This document shows, piece after piece, positions 38,408 to 48,332 of a stretch of DNA of 64,000 nt. This DNA comes from PALSA-278 sp963760285. Lineage in GTDB: Bacteria; Acidobacteriota; Terriglobia; Acidiferrales; UBA7541. A program made the position numbers and the translations under genes. The DNA lies in the NCBI GenBank assembly GCA_963760285.1, contig CAVXCI010000004.1, forward strand, positions 1-64,000. The letters are read 5' to 3'. The notes below the pieces were generated by a model. It was not told the origin of the DNA. It worked only from the letters and a program-made list of their open reading frames with translations, and made no database searches. Numbering within the stretch: the stretch's first letter is position 1; each line of letters starts with the position of its first letter.

Positions 38408-39065
38408 TTTTTTCTCCGGTCGCAATTCGTGCCGGGTGGCGCACACAGCCCTACCCGGTCACTGCCAATATATACGGATTGGCGGGCGATTGTGTTCACG
38501 GGGAGCGGAAAATTGAACTCTGGGGGGGTGAAATGCGGCAAAAATGAGAAGTCAAAAAGTGTCCCTATTAGAAAAGTGTATGTTGTTGATTACCTGAGAG
38601 TTGCGGTTTTGCGACTGTCACATGTGTCCCTATTAGAAATCGCCGTTTGGCGTCTGTTCCCGCCGTCTGGGCATAGTTCTGACCTATTGTCAGAATTCCG
38701 CGGAAAAAATCAACGGCAGGTTGTGTAACGCCCGGTCTCCGGCGTGTGACAGAAGAGAAAAGACTGGCGCCCTGAAGGCGCCGCTACATGGCGGTGCCAG
38801 CCTAAAGACTGGTGCCGATAATACTGGCCAAATTCAACAACAGGTTCCTCGCCTAAGCGTCCGCCCAAGGCGGACGATGGCTCGGAATGACCACGAAAGT
38901 TTTGGGCGCAGAAGAATTGTGAATGGTTGGCGGTGTTTCAGCTGCTACCGTGGTTATGTAACGCGGCCCTTTGCGGGCCGCACGGCAAATGCAAGGGACG
39001 TATACCGAGGACGCACCGCCGCATGGGAAAGGGCACGCAAAGGACTGGCAGCCGGAAGGCGGCAC
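38408..39065. repeat. Intergenic region rich in direct and inverted repeats
   Basis: No gene is supported in this 658-base region. GTGTCCCTATTAGAAA occurs twice (38559-38574 and 38624-38639), 65 bases apart. AAAGACTGG(C/T)GCC occurs at 38759 and 38804. Hairpins GGCGCC-N5-GGCGCC (38766-38782) and CGTCCGCC-CAA-GGCGGACG (38858-38876) lie between; the latter sits in a segment with GGTTCCTCG and CTCGGAATGAC arms resembling REP-like intergenic repeats of soil bacteria. It may be a small interspersed repeat cluster. Confidence 0.5.
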
Positions 39066-40259
39066 TCAAAATGGCCGCGGGGGCCAGACCGCGAGCTGAC
39101 CGCCGGAAGGCTCGCCATAGAGAAACGGAGACCCTCTAACCTCTTCCAGGCATCCCGCCGTCGAATTCACCGAGAAAAGACCGACCGCCCCGTTATATTC
39201 ACCCACATAGAGGCCTCCTCCGGCCCCGTAGGTCATAACGGTCGCGAGATTTCCGAGCTCATTTGAGGCGCCGACATCACGGGGCGCTATAATACAGCCC
39301 GTGTAAGTCAAACTCAAGGGGCTCTCTGTAAAGTTCAGCGTGGTGATGCGGTGCGCTTTGGTGATGTTGTCTGTCACGAACAGAAACCTTTCATCAGGAC
39401 TGAGCCGAACCACCACCGTTCCCTGTCCTGGCCCCAATTCTCCGCCTCCGCCGAAGTTGTAGGCTCTTCCAAGGCTTCCGTCCGGATTGATGGTGAAAAC
39501 GCCCACCTGTGTATAGTTGTAAGGGGCAAATCCCTCAATTCCGACGAGAGCATATTTGCTGTCCGAGGTAATGTCCACAACAAGGGCAATATCTCCATAG
39601 AATTGGTCATACGGCCCGTGCTCCATCAGCGCGCCATTCGCCGCGACGGAGAACGAACCCTCGTCTCCATTGCTGTACGACGCGAGAAGCGTGTTCCCAT
39701 CCGGCGTCACCGCCAGCGCAGTTACAGACAGCGGACTCTGTGAGGAGGCTGGGTAAGTGCCCTGAAGTGTCATGGCGCAACCGTTCCCGATGGTCCACAC
39801 GTCTATATAGGCCCGGTACGGGGACACGTTGATCTGGAATCCAGCAAATAGAAAACCTCCACGCCCGGCAATCACAATGTCGTCGGCCGATTGCGACCAT
39901 TGCGGGTCGGCGAAATTGCCCACAAGCTGGAGGCCGGGATACTTGAATGCGCTAATGCTGTCCCCGTTCCAATTTCCATTCCCAAGAAAGGCACAGATGT
40001 TCGCACCAGCACGCAACGTGACAACGCCGCCGTTGTCACCTGTTACCCCCGTCTCGAGAGGGTGAACGGATTTCAGCGCGGCCTTCCCAACGACATCCTC
40101 TAGCTTCAAGATGGTGCCCGTGTTCAGCATGCCATTCACGCCATCCCCGTCATTGGTCACCACGAAATGCTCACTCGATGCATTTGGTCCCGGTGCGCAC
40201 AGCGCCACAGCAGCGACGAGGACTGCGATTGTTGCGCCAAACCGAAAGATGGATTCCAT
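39066..40259 (-). CDS. Secreted lactonase-like beta-propeller protein, paralogue 2
   Basis: A 397-residue exported protein homologous to 6804-8057 and 62712-63917. After the signal MESIFRFGATIAVLVAAVAL come CAPGPNASSEHFVVTNDGDG, LALAVTPDGNTLLASYSNGD-type propeller phrases, DITSDSKYALVGIEG, VVVRLSPDERFLFVTDN and LNFTESPLSLTYTGC, ending in AVWPPRPF. The ATG at 40259 with AAGGAG just upstream fixes the start. Blade content suggests a seven-bladed propeller. No catalytic site is identifiable. It is divergent from the hydrolase gene at 40573. Confidence 0.8.
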   Translation of the reverse strand: MESIFRFGATIAVLVAAVALCAPGPNASSEHFVVTNDGDGVNGMLNTGTILKLEDVVGKAALKSVHPLETGVTGDNGGVVTLRAGANICAFLGNGNWNGDSISAFKYPGLQLVGNFADPQWSQSADDIVIAGRGGFLFAGFQINVSPYRAYIDVWTIGNGCAMTLQGTYPASSQSPLSVTALAVTPDGNTLLASYSNGDEGSFSVAANGALMEHGPYDQFYGDIALVVDITSDSKYALVGIEGFAPYNYTQVGVFTINPDGSLGRAYNFGGGGELGPGQGTVVVRLSPDERFLFVTDNITKAHRITTLNFTESPLSLTYTGCIIAPRDVGASNELGNLATVMTYGAGGGLYVGEYNGAVGLFSVNSTAGCLEEVRGSPFLYGEPSGGQLAVWPPRPF

Positions 40260-40305
40260 GGCGATCTCCTTGGGACCGCGGGCGACGTAACAGCAGGTTA
40301 CACCG
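40260..40305 (-). promoter_or_regulatory. Conserved leader of propeller paralogue 2
   Basis: Read on the minus strand, this copy of the 46-base leader holds the dyad GTAAC-N5-GTTAC (40287-40301), CGTCGCCCGCG, and the AAGGAG ribosome binding site before the ATG at 40259. It differs from the paralogue 1 leader at four positions, and the dyad is intact. The remaining 267 bases to the next gene show nothing else. Confidence 0.6.
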
Positions 40306-40572
40306 TCGCCGCTGTTGAGACCAACGGACAATTTGCCCCATCCTCCTCCTGAGCGCCAGGAATGAATGGGAGCCGTCCGGTCCCGTGGCCGCGCTGCGCG
40401 GCGGGAGAAGATGGCGCGGAAACCGAAGAAGTGAGAGGATCAATCCGGCTGGAAAACGTCCGCCTGCGATTCCGGCGGCCAAGTGACGGACCCGCCGGAC
40501 CGGTTCCTAGGAGGCGGAGGAAGACTGGCCAACGTTTGCACTTCGCGTCAATCCGACCAAGGAGAAGTTCAC

Positions 40573-41394
40573 ATGGACACGATCACCACAAAAGACGGCA
40601 CGACAATCTATTTCAAGGACTGGGGCGCGGGACAACCGATTGTGTTTTCGCATGGCTGGCCGCTGGACGCGGATGCGTGGGACGCGCAGATGCTGTTCCT
40701 CGGCCAGCGGGGCTATCGCGTGATCGCTCACGACCGGCGCGGCCACGGCCGCTCCAGCCAGCCGTGGAACGGCAACGAGATGGACACCTACGCGGATGAC
40801 CTGGCGGCGCTGCTCGAAAAACTTGACGTCAAAAACGCGGTGATGGCGGGACATTCCACGGGCGGCGGCGAAGTGGCGCGCTACCTGGGGCGTCACGGAA
40901 CCAAGAGGGTGGCGAAAGCGGTGCTGATTGCCGCGGTGCCGCCGCTGATGTTGAAAACGGACAAGAACCCCGGCGGCCTGCCGATTTCCGTCTTCGACGG
41001 GCTGCGGGCCAGCCTCGTCGCGGACCGGTCTCAGTTCTTCAAAGACTTGACGCTGCCCTTCTATGGCTATAACCGGCCCAACGCAAAAATTTCGGCGGGC
41101 GTGCAGGAGTCTTTCTGGATGCAGGGCATGATTGGTTCGGTCAAGGCCATGTATGACTGCATCAAGGCGTTCTCCGAAACCGATTTCACCGAAGACCTCA
41201 GGAAGATTGACGTGCCCACCCTGATCCTGCAAGGCGACGACGACCAGATTGTGCCCATCGGCGCGGCCAGCCTTATGTCCGCAAAGATTGTGAAAAATGC
41301 CACACTGAAGGTCTATCCGGGCTTTCCACACGGGATGTGTACCACCCAGGCAGACCAAATCAACGCCGACCTGCTGGCCTTCATCAAGGAATGA
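40573..41394 (+). CDS. Alpha/beta hydrolase, non-heme haloperoxidase-like
   Basis: A 273-residue cytoplasmic alpha/beta hydrolase. The nucleophile elbow GHSTGG places Ser95, the acid lies in LILQGDDDQIVPI, and the base is the His of FPHGM near the C-terminus. HGWPLDADAWDAQM and DRRGHGRSSQPW match the cofactor-free haloperoxidase/esterase family (about 275 residues). Whether it halogenates or only hydrolyses esters cannot be told. GGAG precedes the ATG at 40573. It stands divergent from propeller paralogue 2. Confidence 0.92.
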   Translation: MDTITTKDGTTIYFKDWGAGQPIVFSHGWPLDADAWDAQMLFLGQRGYRVIAHDRRGHGRSSQPWNGNEMDTYADDLAALLEKLDVKNAVMAGHSTGGGEVARYLGRHGTKRVAKAVLIAAVPPLMLKTDKNPGGLPISVFDGLRASLVADRSQFFKDLTLPFYGYNRPNAKISAGVQESFWMQGMIGSVKAMYDCIKAFSETDFTEDLRKIDVPTLILQGDDDQIVPIGAASLMSAKIVKNATLKVYPGFPHGMCTTQADQINADLLAFIKE

Positions 41395-41550
41395 TGCCCA
41401 TTCGGGGCGAGCTTGCCGACCGGCGGGCTCGCCCCGAGTTTACCGCGGCGTGTTTTGGTCCCGGACCGCGGCGCGGAGATGGCGCGGCAACTGGCGGGAA
41501 ACTTCCATCAGCATTCGCGGAAAAATGCGCAGCCGGCTTGGATTTCCTCT

Positions 41551-43858
41551 TCAGAAGTGGAATCTCCAGCGCAACTCCCCATAAATTTGCCTCGGATCGT
41601 TGAAGTGAAATCCTCCGAACGTCAGGCTGTTGTCCAGCAGGACGCGGCGATTCGCCACATTCAGCGCCGTCACCGAAGCGGTGAAATTTTCGCCGAAGTT
41701 TTCCCCGCCGAAATATCAAACGTGGTGTGCTGCGGCAGATAAAGGTTCCCGGGATATTGCGCGTCCGGCATCCCGTTCGTAAATCCCGAGCCGTAGTAGA
41801 CATTCGTGGAGGCGAACGACTGCCAGGGAAGCTGGCATTGAAACCAACATTCAGACGTATTTCTCTGATCGTGGTCCACTGGTTGATACGTCGATGGCGG
41901 CTCGCAGTCCTTGAGGCGGGGGGTTGGGGACAAATCAAGCCTCCGGTGAAAGGTCCCTTGGAGAGCGCAATTTGATTCGCATAGGCCAGGTGGAACTGGC
42001 CGCGATGCCATAGGCGGGGCGATCGCAGCGTAAGTTCCCAGCCCTGAATTAACGCTGCGTCCCAAGTGAGCGGCCAGAAGAGGTTGGATTCCCCAATGTT
42101 GCTGTGATCCAGCCAATTCCTGGCATAGGTTTGATAATGCCCGGCGTCGAGTGCCCAGCCGCGAAAAGGAACCGTGACGCCGAACTGAATACTGCACATC
42201 CCGCTCGCCGTGTAGAGGGGCGAAACGTCAGGTTTTGGCTGTTGGCCAAATCGAGAGCAACGGACCGGTAGCCGTCAGAGAGCGGCGGAGGCCTGGTAAT
42301 AGTCGCCGTAGAAAGCGCGGAAGACCCAGTTCAGACGCGGAATTTTTACCGCCACGCCAAACCGAGGATCCACGTAGTTCTCCACGATGTCCGCCGTAAA
42401 GTGCGACTGGCGAAGTCCCGCAATTAAAGTCAGCCACGAGCGTCACCTTGAATTTGTCGCTGATGAAATTCCTGCAGCCCGCCCGTTATGGCCGCCGAAG
42501 AGGGACCGAAATTCGGGCATTGCGTCGGCGGAAGAGGCGGACAAGGATTTGAAGAAATTATCGAAGTATTCGCTCTGGTTCTGGGCGAATCCGTAACATC
42601 CCAGCCTCGAGGTCATTTTTCCAGATGTTGGCGTTAACGGCTGCCTGCACGCCGCCGTAATTGGAAGTTTGATCCGAGTTGGTGATCACCGGAGTATCGT
42701 TAGGCGAGGCGGCGTAGTCCGCCGCGTTGTAATGATAGAAGGGCGAAATCGGTAAGCAGTAGATTCGGGCTGAATGTGCGGATCCACGAGAATGCCACGT
42801 AGCCATCGGTCTCGGTTTCCCCATCCCGAAGTCCGCTGGTGTCGTAAACTTGATTGTCGGCTGAATCCGGATCCGGATCATAGGGAATCTGGTAATAATC
42901 CTGCCGCAGGGAAGTGACCAGCCGAAATTGATTCTGGGAATTGGTATTGAACATGAATGATGCAAATCCGCCATAGCCGTTCTCCGCATCGCCATAGACC
43001 GCCCAATGGGAGTTTGAAGTCCGTAATTGCTGCGGTTTCCGTTCAGGCTCGCGTAATATGCGAAGCGGTCCGTATGCCCTCCAAAACTTAGCTGGTCGTT
43101 TGTCTGATACCAGTTTCCAAAACTGGTGACCAGTTCTCCCTCATTATTCCAATCGAAACCGGATTTGGGCACAATGTTGAAGATTCCGTAGGTCCGGTCT
43201 CCATAATCGGCTTCATAGCTCCCCGCATCACTTCAAGATAGTCAATGTCCTTGGGATCAATCTGCGGCCCGAGGTTGGTGGCGATGTTCGTGTTGGGGAT
43301 GGGTACGCCGTCAATCATCCATTGAACCTGGTGGCCGCCATACATGTGCAGCATGTCGTGCGTGACATAGGAAGCCGGCGTGTAGTCGGTGATCATAGCC
43401 ATGCCGTTGGTACGGTCAGCCGCCCGGAGTCCGCGCGATGTCCTGCGCGGTCCCACCAGCGTTGTCGGCGTGACGGAATCGATCTTGCCACCGCTTCATT
43501 CGCCGCTGCCGAGACGGTAACGGTCTGATTCACCGGGGCGACCTCGAGCTGAAAATGGAGAATCGGCTCGGAATTCGCCTCCACGGTAAGGGCTTGTTGC
43601 CCGCCCGCGAAGCCGCTCTTCGTCGCCGTTACCGTATAATCCCCCAGCGGAACGGTCGAAAAACTGAATTCGCCGTTCTGATCCGTTTGCGTTGTTTGGG
43701 ACAAGCGGAGGTTAGGCCTTCAGCACCACGGTGACGCCGCAATGGGCCGGTGCTGCGCGTCATGCACGATTCCCTGCACTCTTCCGAAAATTGTCGCATG
43801 GACAAATGAACCACAAAGCAGAAAACTGCCACACACAAACCAATACGAACTTTCGCAC
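41551..43858 (-). pseudogene. Oar-like TonB-dependent receptor 2, many frame breaks
   Basis: An outer-membrane receptor of roughly 760 residues when pieced together. A GTG at 43858 gives a signal-like start, then FGRVQGIVHDAQHRPIAA, the N-terminal regulatory beta-sandwich (DQNGEFSFSTVPLGDYTVTA), the plug (HQVQWMIDGVPIPNTNIATN, DPKDIDYLEVMRGA), strands such as FRLVTSLRQDYYQIPYDPDP and DGYVAFSWIRTFSPNLLLTD, and the C-terminal strand RQIYGELRWRFHF at 41551. At least ten breaks occur; the order of pieces is unbroken. Short Cys/His-rich gene 43963-44327 lies 105 bases upstream. The mix of intact order and dense breaks suggests read errors more than decay. Confidence 0.75.
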
Positions 43859-43962
43859 AAATCCTCCGTCCTGAATTTTGGATTCTGAGTTCTTGAAGCT
43901 GTCGAGGACGAGGCTAGCTGCGCGGCGGTTGAAAAGGATCCGCGAGGAAACCGGAAGGAGAA

Positions 43963-44327
43963 TTACCAGCTGGGATTTGGAATGTTGCCGATGCGCGATG
44001 CTTTCGGCGCGTCGAGCGAGGTGACCATGGATGCGCTGGCCGGCGGAAATGGCGCGACAAGGCCGTAATCCATCCGGTGGTCACCGGATTTCATATCGCA
44101 CGCGCACGCGCGTTCCACGGCGCCATGATGGCACGACATGTTTTCGTCCCTGGAAGTCTGGCGAAGAGTTCCGCGCCGGATGCCCCGGCTGGAGAATGAT
44201 GCGAGCCATGCGGCAGGCAGCACATCCCATTACACCCAGACATTCCGGAATGATTGGCGCGGGCAAGCAAGGCCAGCGGGGTCGAGAACAGGGCTAGGAT
44301 TACGAGAATGGATTGCACGCGGCGCAT
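43963..44327 (-). pseudogene. Short Cys/His-rich secreted protein, one frameshift
   Basis: About 120 residues in two frames. The ATG at 44327 begins MRRVQSILVILALFSTPLAL, a signal sequence. The mature part has HSGMSGCNGMCCLPHGSHHS and, after a break near 44150, MSCHHGAVERACACDMKSGD followed by HRMDYGLVAPFPP. This is exceptionally rich in Cys, His and Met, a probable metal-binding secreted peptide. It lies directly before TonB receptor 2, parallel to the pair at 34.3-37.6 kb. No enzymatic motif is present. Copper is the likeliest ligand by analogy with copper-receptor-linked small proteins. Confidence 0.6.
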
Positions 44328-44386
44328 CGCCAAAAAGCTATCACAGTTTTTTGGGGGTGTACAGTTTGAGGCTTTTGCGGGGGCGG

Positions 44387-45082
44387 TCACATCTTTTCCT
44401 TGATTCCGGCTTTCAGCAGCCACCAATTGACGGGATAACTGGTGATGAATCCGCAAATCATGGCCACTTGCATCATGAACCAGAACACGGGATCGCTCTT
44501 TTCAACGGGATGCCCGAAGATCACAAAAACCACCATGGCCATCCAGCCGTACATGCCGATCTGCCACGCGGTCAGCGACAACGTGTCCGCTTTCAGCGCG
44601 GCAATCAGGCCTTCCTTCGGAGTGAGATTCCTCATGGGCTTGATGGTGAAGTATTGAAACGCCACGCCGAAACCAAACGCCAGGACAAAATCGAGCGCCC
44701 AGCTTCCGTAGAGCGCCGCCCCGAACAGCGTGATGGGGAAATAAACCACCAGCCATTCCGAAATCAGATCGCCAATGGTGCAGCCGCTGCCGCAATGCGT
44801 GGTAGCGACGGCGGTCATCTGCCACCAGGCGAGCGTCCCGCTGGAGTTCATTTCACCCCGGTTCATTGGGGACGACATGGCCTTGCGCACGCCGTGCCTT
44901 CCGAGCGTGAAATAAGCCCAGAGGGCGAGAGGTCCGGCATACAGCGCGGTGATGGGCCAGACCAGATCCATAATCCACATGCGTTGGCGGTGGCCCGCCA
45001 GCAAATCAACGGCGATAACGAGGAAAGAGATCGCCCCGGCCATCAACGAAATAACAGCAGCAATGTGCAGCCAATGCGGCAT
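44387..45082 (-). CDS. DUF4396 family membrane protein
   Basis: A 231-residue protein with about six membrane helices. The family signature THCGSGCTIGDLISEW is present, together with GHRQRMWIMDLVWPITALY and FQYFTIKPMRNLTP. The start at 45082 (MPHWLHIAAV) is preceded by AGGTGG; the frame is open to 45118. DUF4396 proteins have no settled function but often accompany metal or cytochrome genes; here the neighbours are TonB receptors and a Cys/His-rich peptide. The two cysteines in the CGSGC motif could bind metal. Confidence 0.82.
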   Translation of the reverse strand: MPHWLHIAAVISLMAGAISFLVIAVDLLAGHRQRMWIMDLVWPITALYAGPLALWAYFTLGRHGVRKAMSSPMNRGEMNSSGTLAWWQMTAVATTHCGSGCTIGDLISEWLVVYFPITLFGAALYGSWALDFVLAFGFGVAFQYFTIKPMRNLTPKEGLIAALKADTLSLTAWQIGMYGWMAMVVFVIFGHPVEKSDPVFWFMMQVAMICGFITSYPVNWWLLKAGIKEKM

Positions 45083-45151
45083 CCGCTCACCACCTGAAAC
45101 TCGCCGGAAAGATATCACACCGCGAAAGCGGGTTGTCTTAAATCCGCTGCG

Positions 45152-47476
45152 CTAGAAATTGGTGGTGAGACGGAGAGCGTAGCTGCGGGAAGGACCAATG
45201 GCGTTGCCGGAAAAAAGGCCGGCGAAATCTATCACCTGCAGTTCATTATTCAGATTTTCGCCGTCGGCCTGGATCCGCATTTTCATCTTTTCGCCGTTGT
45301 ACAAATCCGCGCCCAATGAAGCATCAATCAAGGTGCTGGGCTTGATGCGGCCACGGTTAAAATTGACGCGGTCCACCACAGCCTGTCCATACTGCGCGAC
45401 GGCCTCCTGATATGTACCGTCGAAATCGAAAGGCAGCCCGCTGCCGTAATCCAAACCTACACCAGCCCACAAACGCCGGGTGATCTGGTAGCGAAAGCGC
45501 GAGCGCACGGTGTTGCGCTGGTCCTGAGAATCCCAGAAACGCCCGCTCAGCGTGGTTTCCGCGTTGGTGGCGTCGTCACCCAGGAAGAGGCCGCCGGTGA
45601 CTGGAAAATACGCCGAGCCCACAATGTAGGAGTAGCTGACGTAACCCGACCAGTGGCGCCAGTTGGGAAGATTGATCTTCGCTTCCGCGCCGTAGATGCT
45701 GGCTTTCTCAAAAGCGATGGGAAAACTGATGGCCGTATCCAGCAGCTGATCGTCGTCGGCATAGTTATTCACGCGGCGCCAAAAAGCGTTCCCGTCCAGA
45801 CTGAATTGCCCAAAAAAGGCTTTCGAGAAACCCGCTTCGTAGTAGTCACCTTCCGAAGGCAGCACCGGCAGACGCAGAACATTGGGATTCAGCGATTCCA
45901 CCGCGGTCGAACTGGACAGCAGAATATTTTCAAAAGACGGCGTCTGAAAAATCCTGTCGTAGGAAAGGTGGAAGACGGTGTCCAGCGACGGAAAATACCG
46001 CGAGACGGAAAGGCGGGGGCTGAACGCGTTCTTGTTCACCAGGAGCTGGTAGTGATCCCAGCGAAGGCCGGCGCTCACGCTCCATTTGCCCAGGCGAATC
46101 ATATCCTGCACGAACGCCGATTGCTCCAAATCCGGACGGCTGCCGATGAATGAAAACGTTGTCGGGGTGCCGGGATCAAACTGTGTTGGATCGGTGATAA
46201 TGTCGCTGAAATTCTCATTCAGAAAAATGCTGTCGGATTCGACCCCGGCTTTCCACTCCTGGCGGCCGTGATGCACGGAAACCGCCCCCTTGAAGTAACC
46301 TTCGTTGAAGACGTTGTTCTGAAAGGCGATGATGGGCGTGGAGAGCGGATTGGACCACAGATCATTGGGAACATTTCTAACCATTCCGACGAAATCTCCC
46401 ACAACATCCGGAGAAAATATATGCGAGTAGGAAATGGTCCCCATGGTTTGGAAATTGTCTGAATTCTGGACCTGGCCGGCGGCCTCCTGCACCTGTTCAT
46501 TGGGAATCTGGTAGCGGGCCAGCTGGTGGCTGACGCTCATCACCAGCCGGTCGCTGGGCGTCAAATCCCGTTCATAACGAATCGAAAAATCGCCAGTGGT
46601 GCCGGTATTCGTGTAGTTCTGGGGAACCGGGGGATTCAAATAATGGCCGGTCATGTTGCCGTCGGCGCTGACCCCCAGAATGTTCTTTCCCCAGGCGTAC
46701 TGCACGGTGGCATATGAGCCCGCCGTGTCGAAGCTGCCGCCGGAAAGGACCACTTCGCCGTGAAATCCCTGGAGCGCATCCTGGATGGTATTCAGCTCCA
46801 CGACGCCGCCCATTTTCCTGCCGTATTCCGCGGGAAATCCGGCCGTGTAGATGGACATGGACTGCACGTTATTGGCTTCCATTTCCGTGCCAAAGCCCGG
46901 CGAAAGATTGTTGGTTAGCGGAACTCCATCCACCACGAACTGGGTCTGATATTCGGAGCCGCGGGGATGCAGCACGGCGTTGCCCTCATAGAGCCACCCG
47001 GGCTGGGTATTCACCAAGTCCTGTAAGGAGCGGCCGGGAAGCGACGAGACCCTGTTGTCAATCATGTCTGACCCGATCCGATTCACCGCGCCGGGCTGGG
47101 AAGGGTCAATCAGGGTCGCTTGATCATTCACAGTCACGGTTTGGGTGGCGGCGGCCAGTTCCAGCTTGATGGAGTATTCCGTGGGGAAAATTGATCGGAC
47201 CTCCACGGAGCCGGAAAAATCCGCGAACCCGGCGTGCTGGACATCAATACGATAGATCCCGTAGGGGATTTGCTGAATGTCCAAACTCCCCGCTTCGTCG
47301 GTGGGCAGAGTCTTTTGGAACTGGTTGGCCTGGTTTTCGACGGACACGGTGCAGCGCACGGCCAGTCCGGAAGGGTCAGTAACCTTCAGGCGCAGTTCGC
47401 CGGTGTTGGTCTGGGCAAATAATGAATGCGCGAACGGAAATGTGAACAGGAAAAATAAGGCGGCGAGTCTCTTCAT
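45152..47476 (-). CDS. TonB-dependent receptor 3 (intact)
   Basis: A 774-residue outer-membrane receptor. The signal MKRLAALFFLFTFPFAHSLF precedes a carboxypeptidase-regulatory-like domain (GELRLKVTDPSGLAVRCTVS), the plug with FVVDGVPLTNNL and YTAGFPAEYGRKMGGVVEL, and about 20 barrel strands ending in SYALRLTTNF. No upstream small peptide is visible. The gene is divergent from the ECF sigma factor at 47748 across 271 bases, an arrangement in which sigma and receptor may be co-controlled. The substrate is unknown; the extra N-terminal STN domain needed for classical FecA-type signalling is absent. Confidence 0.92.
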   Translation of the reverse strand: MKRLAALFFLFTFPFAHSLFAQTNTGELRLKVTDPSGLAVRCTVSVENQANQFQKTLPTDEAGSLDIQQIPYGIYRIDVQHAGFADFSGSVEVRSIFPTEYSIKLELAAATQTVTVNDQATLIDPSQPGAVNRIGSDMIDNRVSSLPGRSLQDLVNTQPGWLYEGNAVLHPRGSEYQTQFVVDGVPLTNNLSPGFGTEMEANNVQSMSIYTAGFPAEYGRKMGGVVELNTIQDALQGFHGEVVLSGGSFDTAGSYATVQYAWGKNILGVSADGNMTGHYLNPPVPQNYTNTGTTGDFSIRYERDLTPSDRLVMSVSHQLARYQIPNEQVQEAAGQVQNSDNFQTMGTISYSHIFSPDVVGDFVGMVRNVPNDLWSNPLSTPIIAFQNNVFNEGYFKGAVSVHHGRQEWKAGVESDSIFLNENFSDIITDPTQFDPGTPTTFSFIGSRPDLEQSAFVQDMIRLGKWSVSAGLRWDHYQLLVNKNAFSPRLSVSRYFPSLDTVFHLSYDRIFQTPSFENILLSSSTAVESLNPNVLRLPVLPSEGDYYEAGFSKAFFGQFSLDGNAFWRRVNNYADDDQLLDTAISFPIAFEKASIYGAEAKINLPNWRHWSGYVSYSYIVGSAYFPVTGGLFLGDDATNAETTLSGRFWDSQDQRNTVRSRFRYQITRRLWAGVGLDYGSGLPFDFDGTYQEAVAQYGQAVVDRVNFNRGRIKPSTLIDASLGADLYNGEKMKMRIQADGENLNNELQVIDFAGLFSGNAIGPSRSYALRLTTNF

Positions 47477-47747
47477 TAACGCTTGGCCCACGTGACGCCT
47501 CGAGCCGAGCGACGGCTCCGGGGCTGGAGAGCGGCCGGCGGCAAATTCGTGTCAGTTCTCATATTACGGTAATTCCTTCCGCGGGCTTCCTGTTCACTGT
47601 TTTTTCGTTGCGTGTTCACAAAATGTGCTGCGGATTCGCGGGCGATCCGAAACGGTACAGACAACTCCCAAGAAACCGCTAAATGGACGAAAATACACTG
47701 AACAGAAACGGCGGCGTTTGTAATATTATGATCTAAGGCTTTCAGGA

Positions 47748-48329
47748 ATGGCTGCCTTTCCACAGGATTCCACAACGACTCTCTCATTCCCCGTGGCTGC
47801 GATGCCGCGGCAAGCGCCGGCTTCCACGGAGCTGGAAGAGGAAATCATGGATCTTTTCGGCCAGTTTCGGAGCCCGGTACTGCGCTACGCCTCAAGCATG
47901 GGAGTGGGCGCACAAGACGGCGAGGAGATTGTGCAGGAGGTTTTCCTGGCGCTGTTCCGGCACTTGCGCTGGGGACGGTCGCGCAGGAACTTGCGCGGAT
48001 GGATTTTTCGCGTGGCGCACAATCTGGCGTTGAAGCAGCGGTACGCGGAGCAAAAAGCGCGCCGCAGGACCGCCGAGAGCGAATTCCGCGTGGAAACACG
48101 GATTGATCCCGAACCAGACCCCGAACAGCGCGTGGCGCATTTGCAGAGGCAGGACCGTCTGCTGGCGGTGGTGCGCGCGCTGCCGGAAAAAGACCAGTGT
48201 TGCCTGCGGCTGCGCGCGGAGGGGCTGCGCTACCGCGAAATCGCGCAGGCGCTGAATATTTCTCTGGGCGCGGTTTCCATTTCGCTCACCCGTTCGCTGG
48301 CGCGGTTGCAGAGCGCCGACCGAATTTAG
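47748..48329 (+). CDS. ECF-type RNA polymerase sigma factor
   Basis: A 193-residue extracytoplasmic-function sigma factor. Region 2 is visible as LRYASSMGVGAQDGEEIVQE, then VFLALFRHLRWGRSRRNLRG and WIFRVAHNLALKQ; region 4 as LPEKDQCCLRLRAEGLRYRE and IAQALNISLGAVSISLTRSL (helix-turn-helix binding the -35). An AGGA precedes the ATG at 47748; an internal ATG at 47802 is an alternative. The anti-sigma gene starts three bases after its stop. Confidence 0.9.
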   Translation: MAAFPQDSTTTLSFPVAAMPRQAPASTELEEEIMDLFGQFRSPVLRYASSMGVGAQDGEEIVQEVFLALFRHLRWGRSRRNLRGWIFRVAHNLALKQRYAEQKARRRTAESEFRVETRIDPEPDPEQRVAHLQRQDRLLAVVRALPEKDQCCLRLRAEGLRYREIAQALNISLGAVSISLTRSLARLQSADRI

Positions 48330-48332
48330 ATC

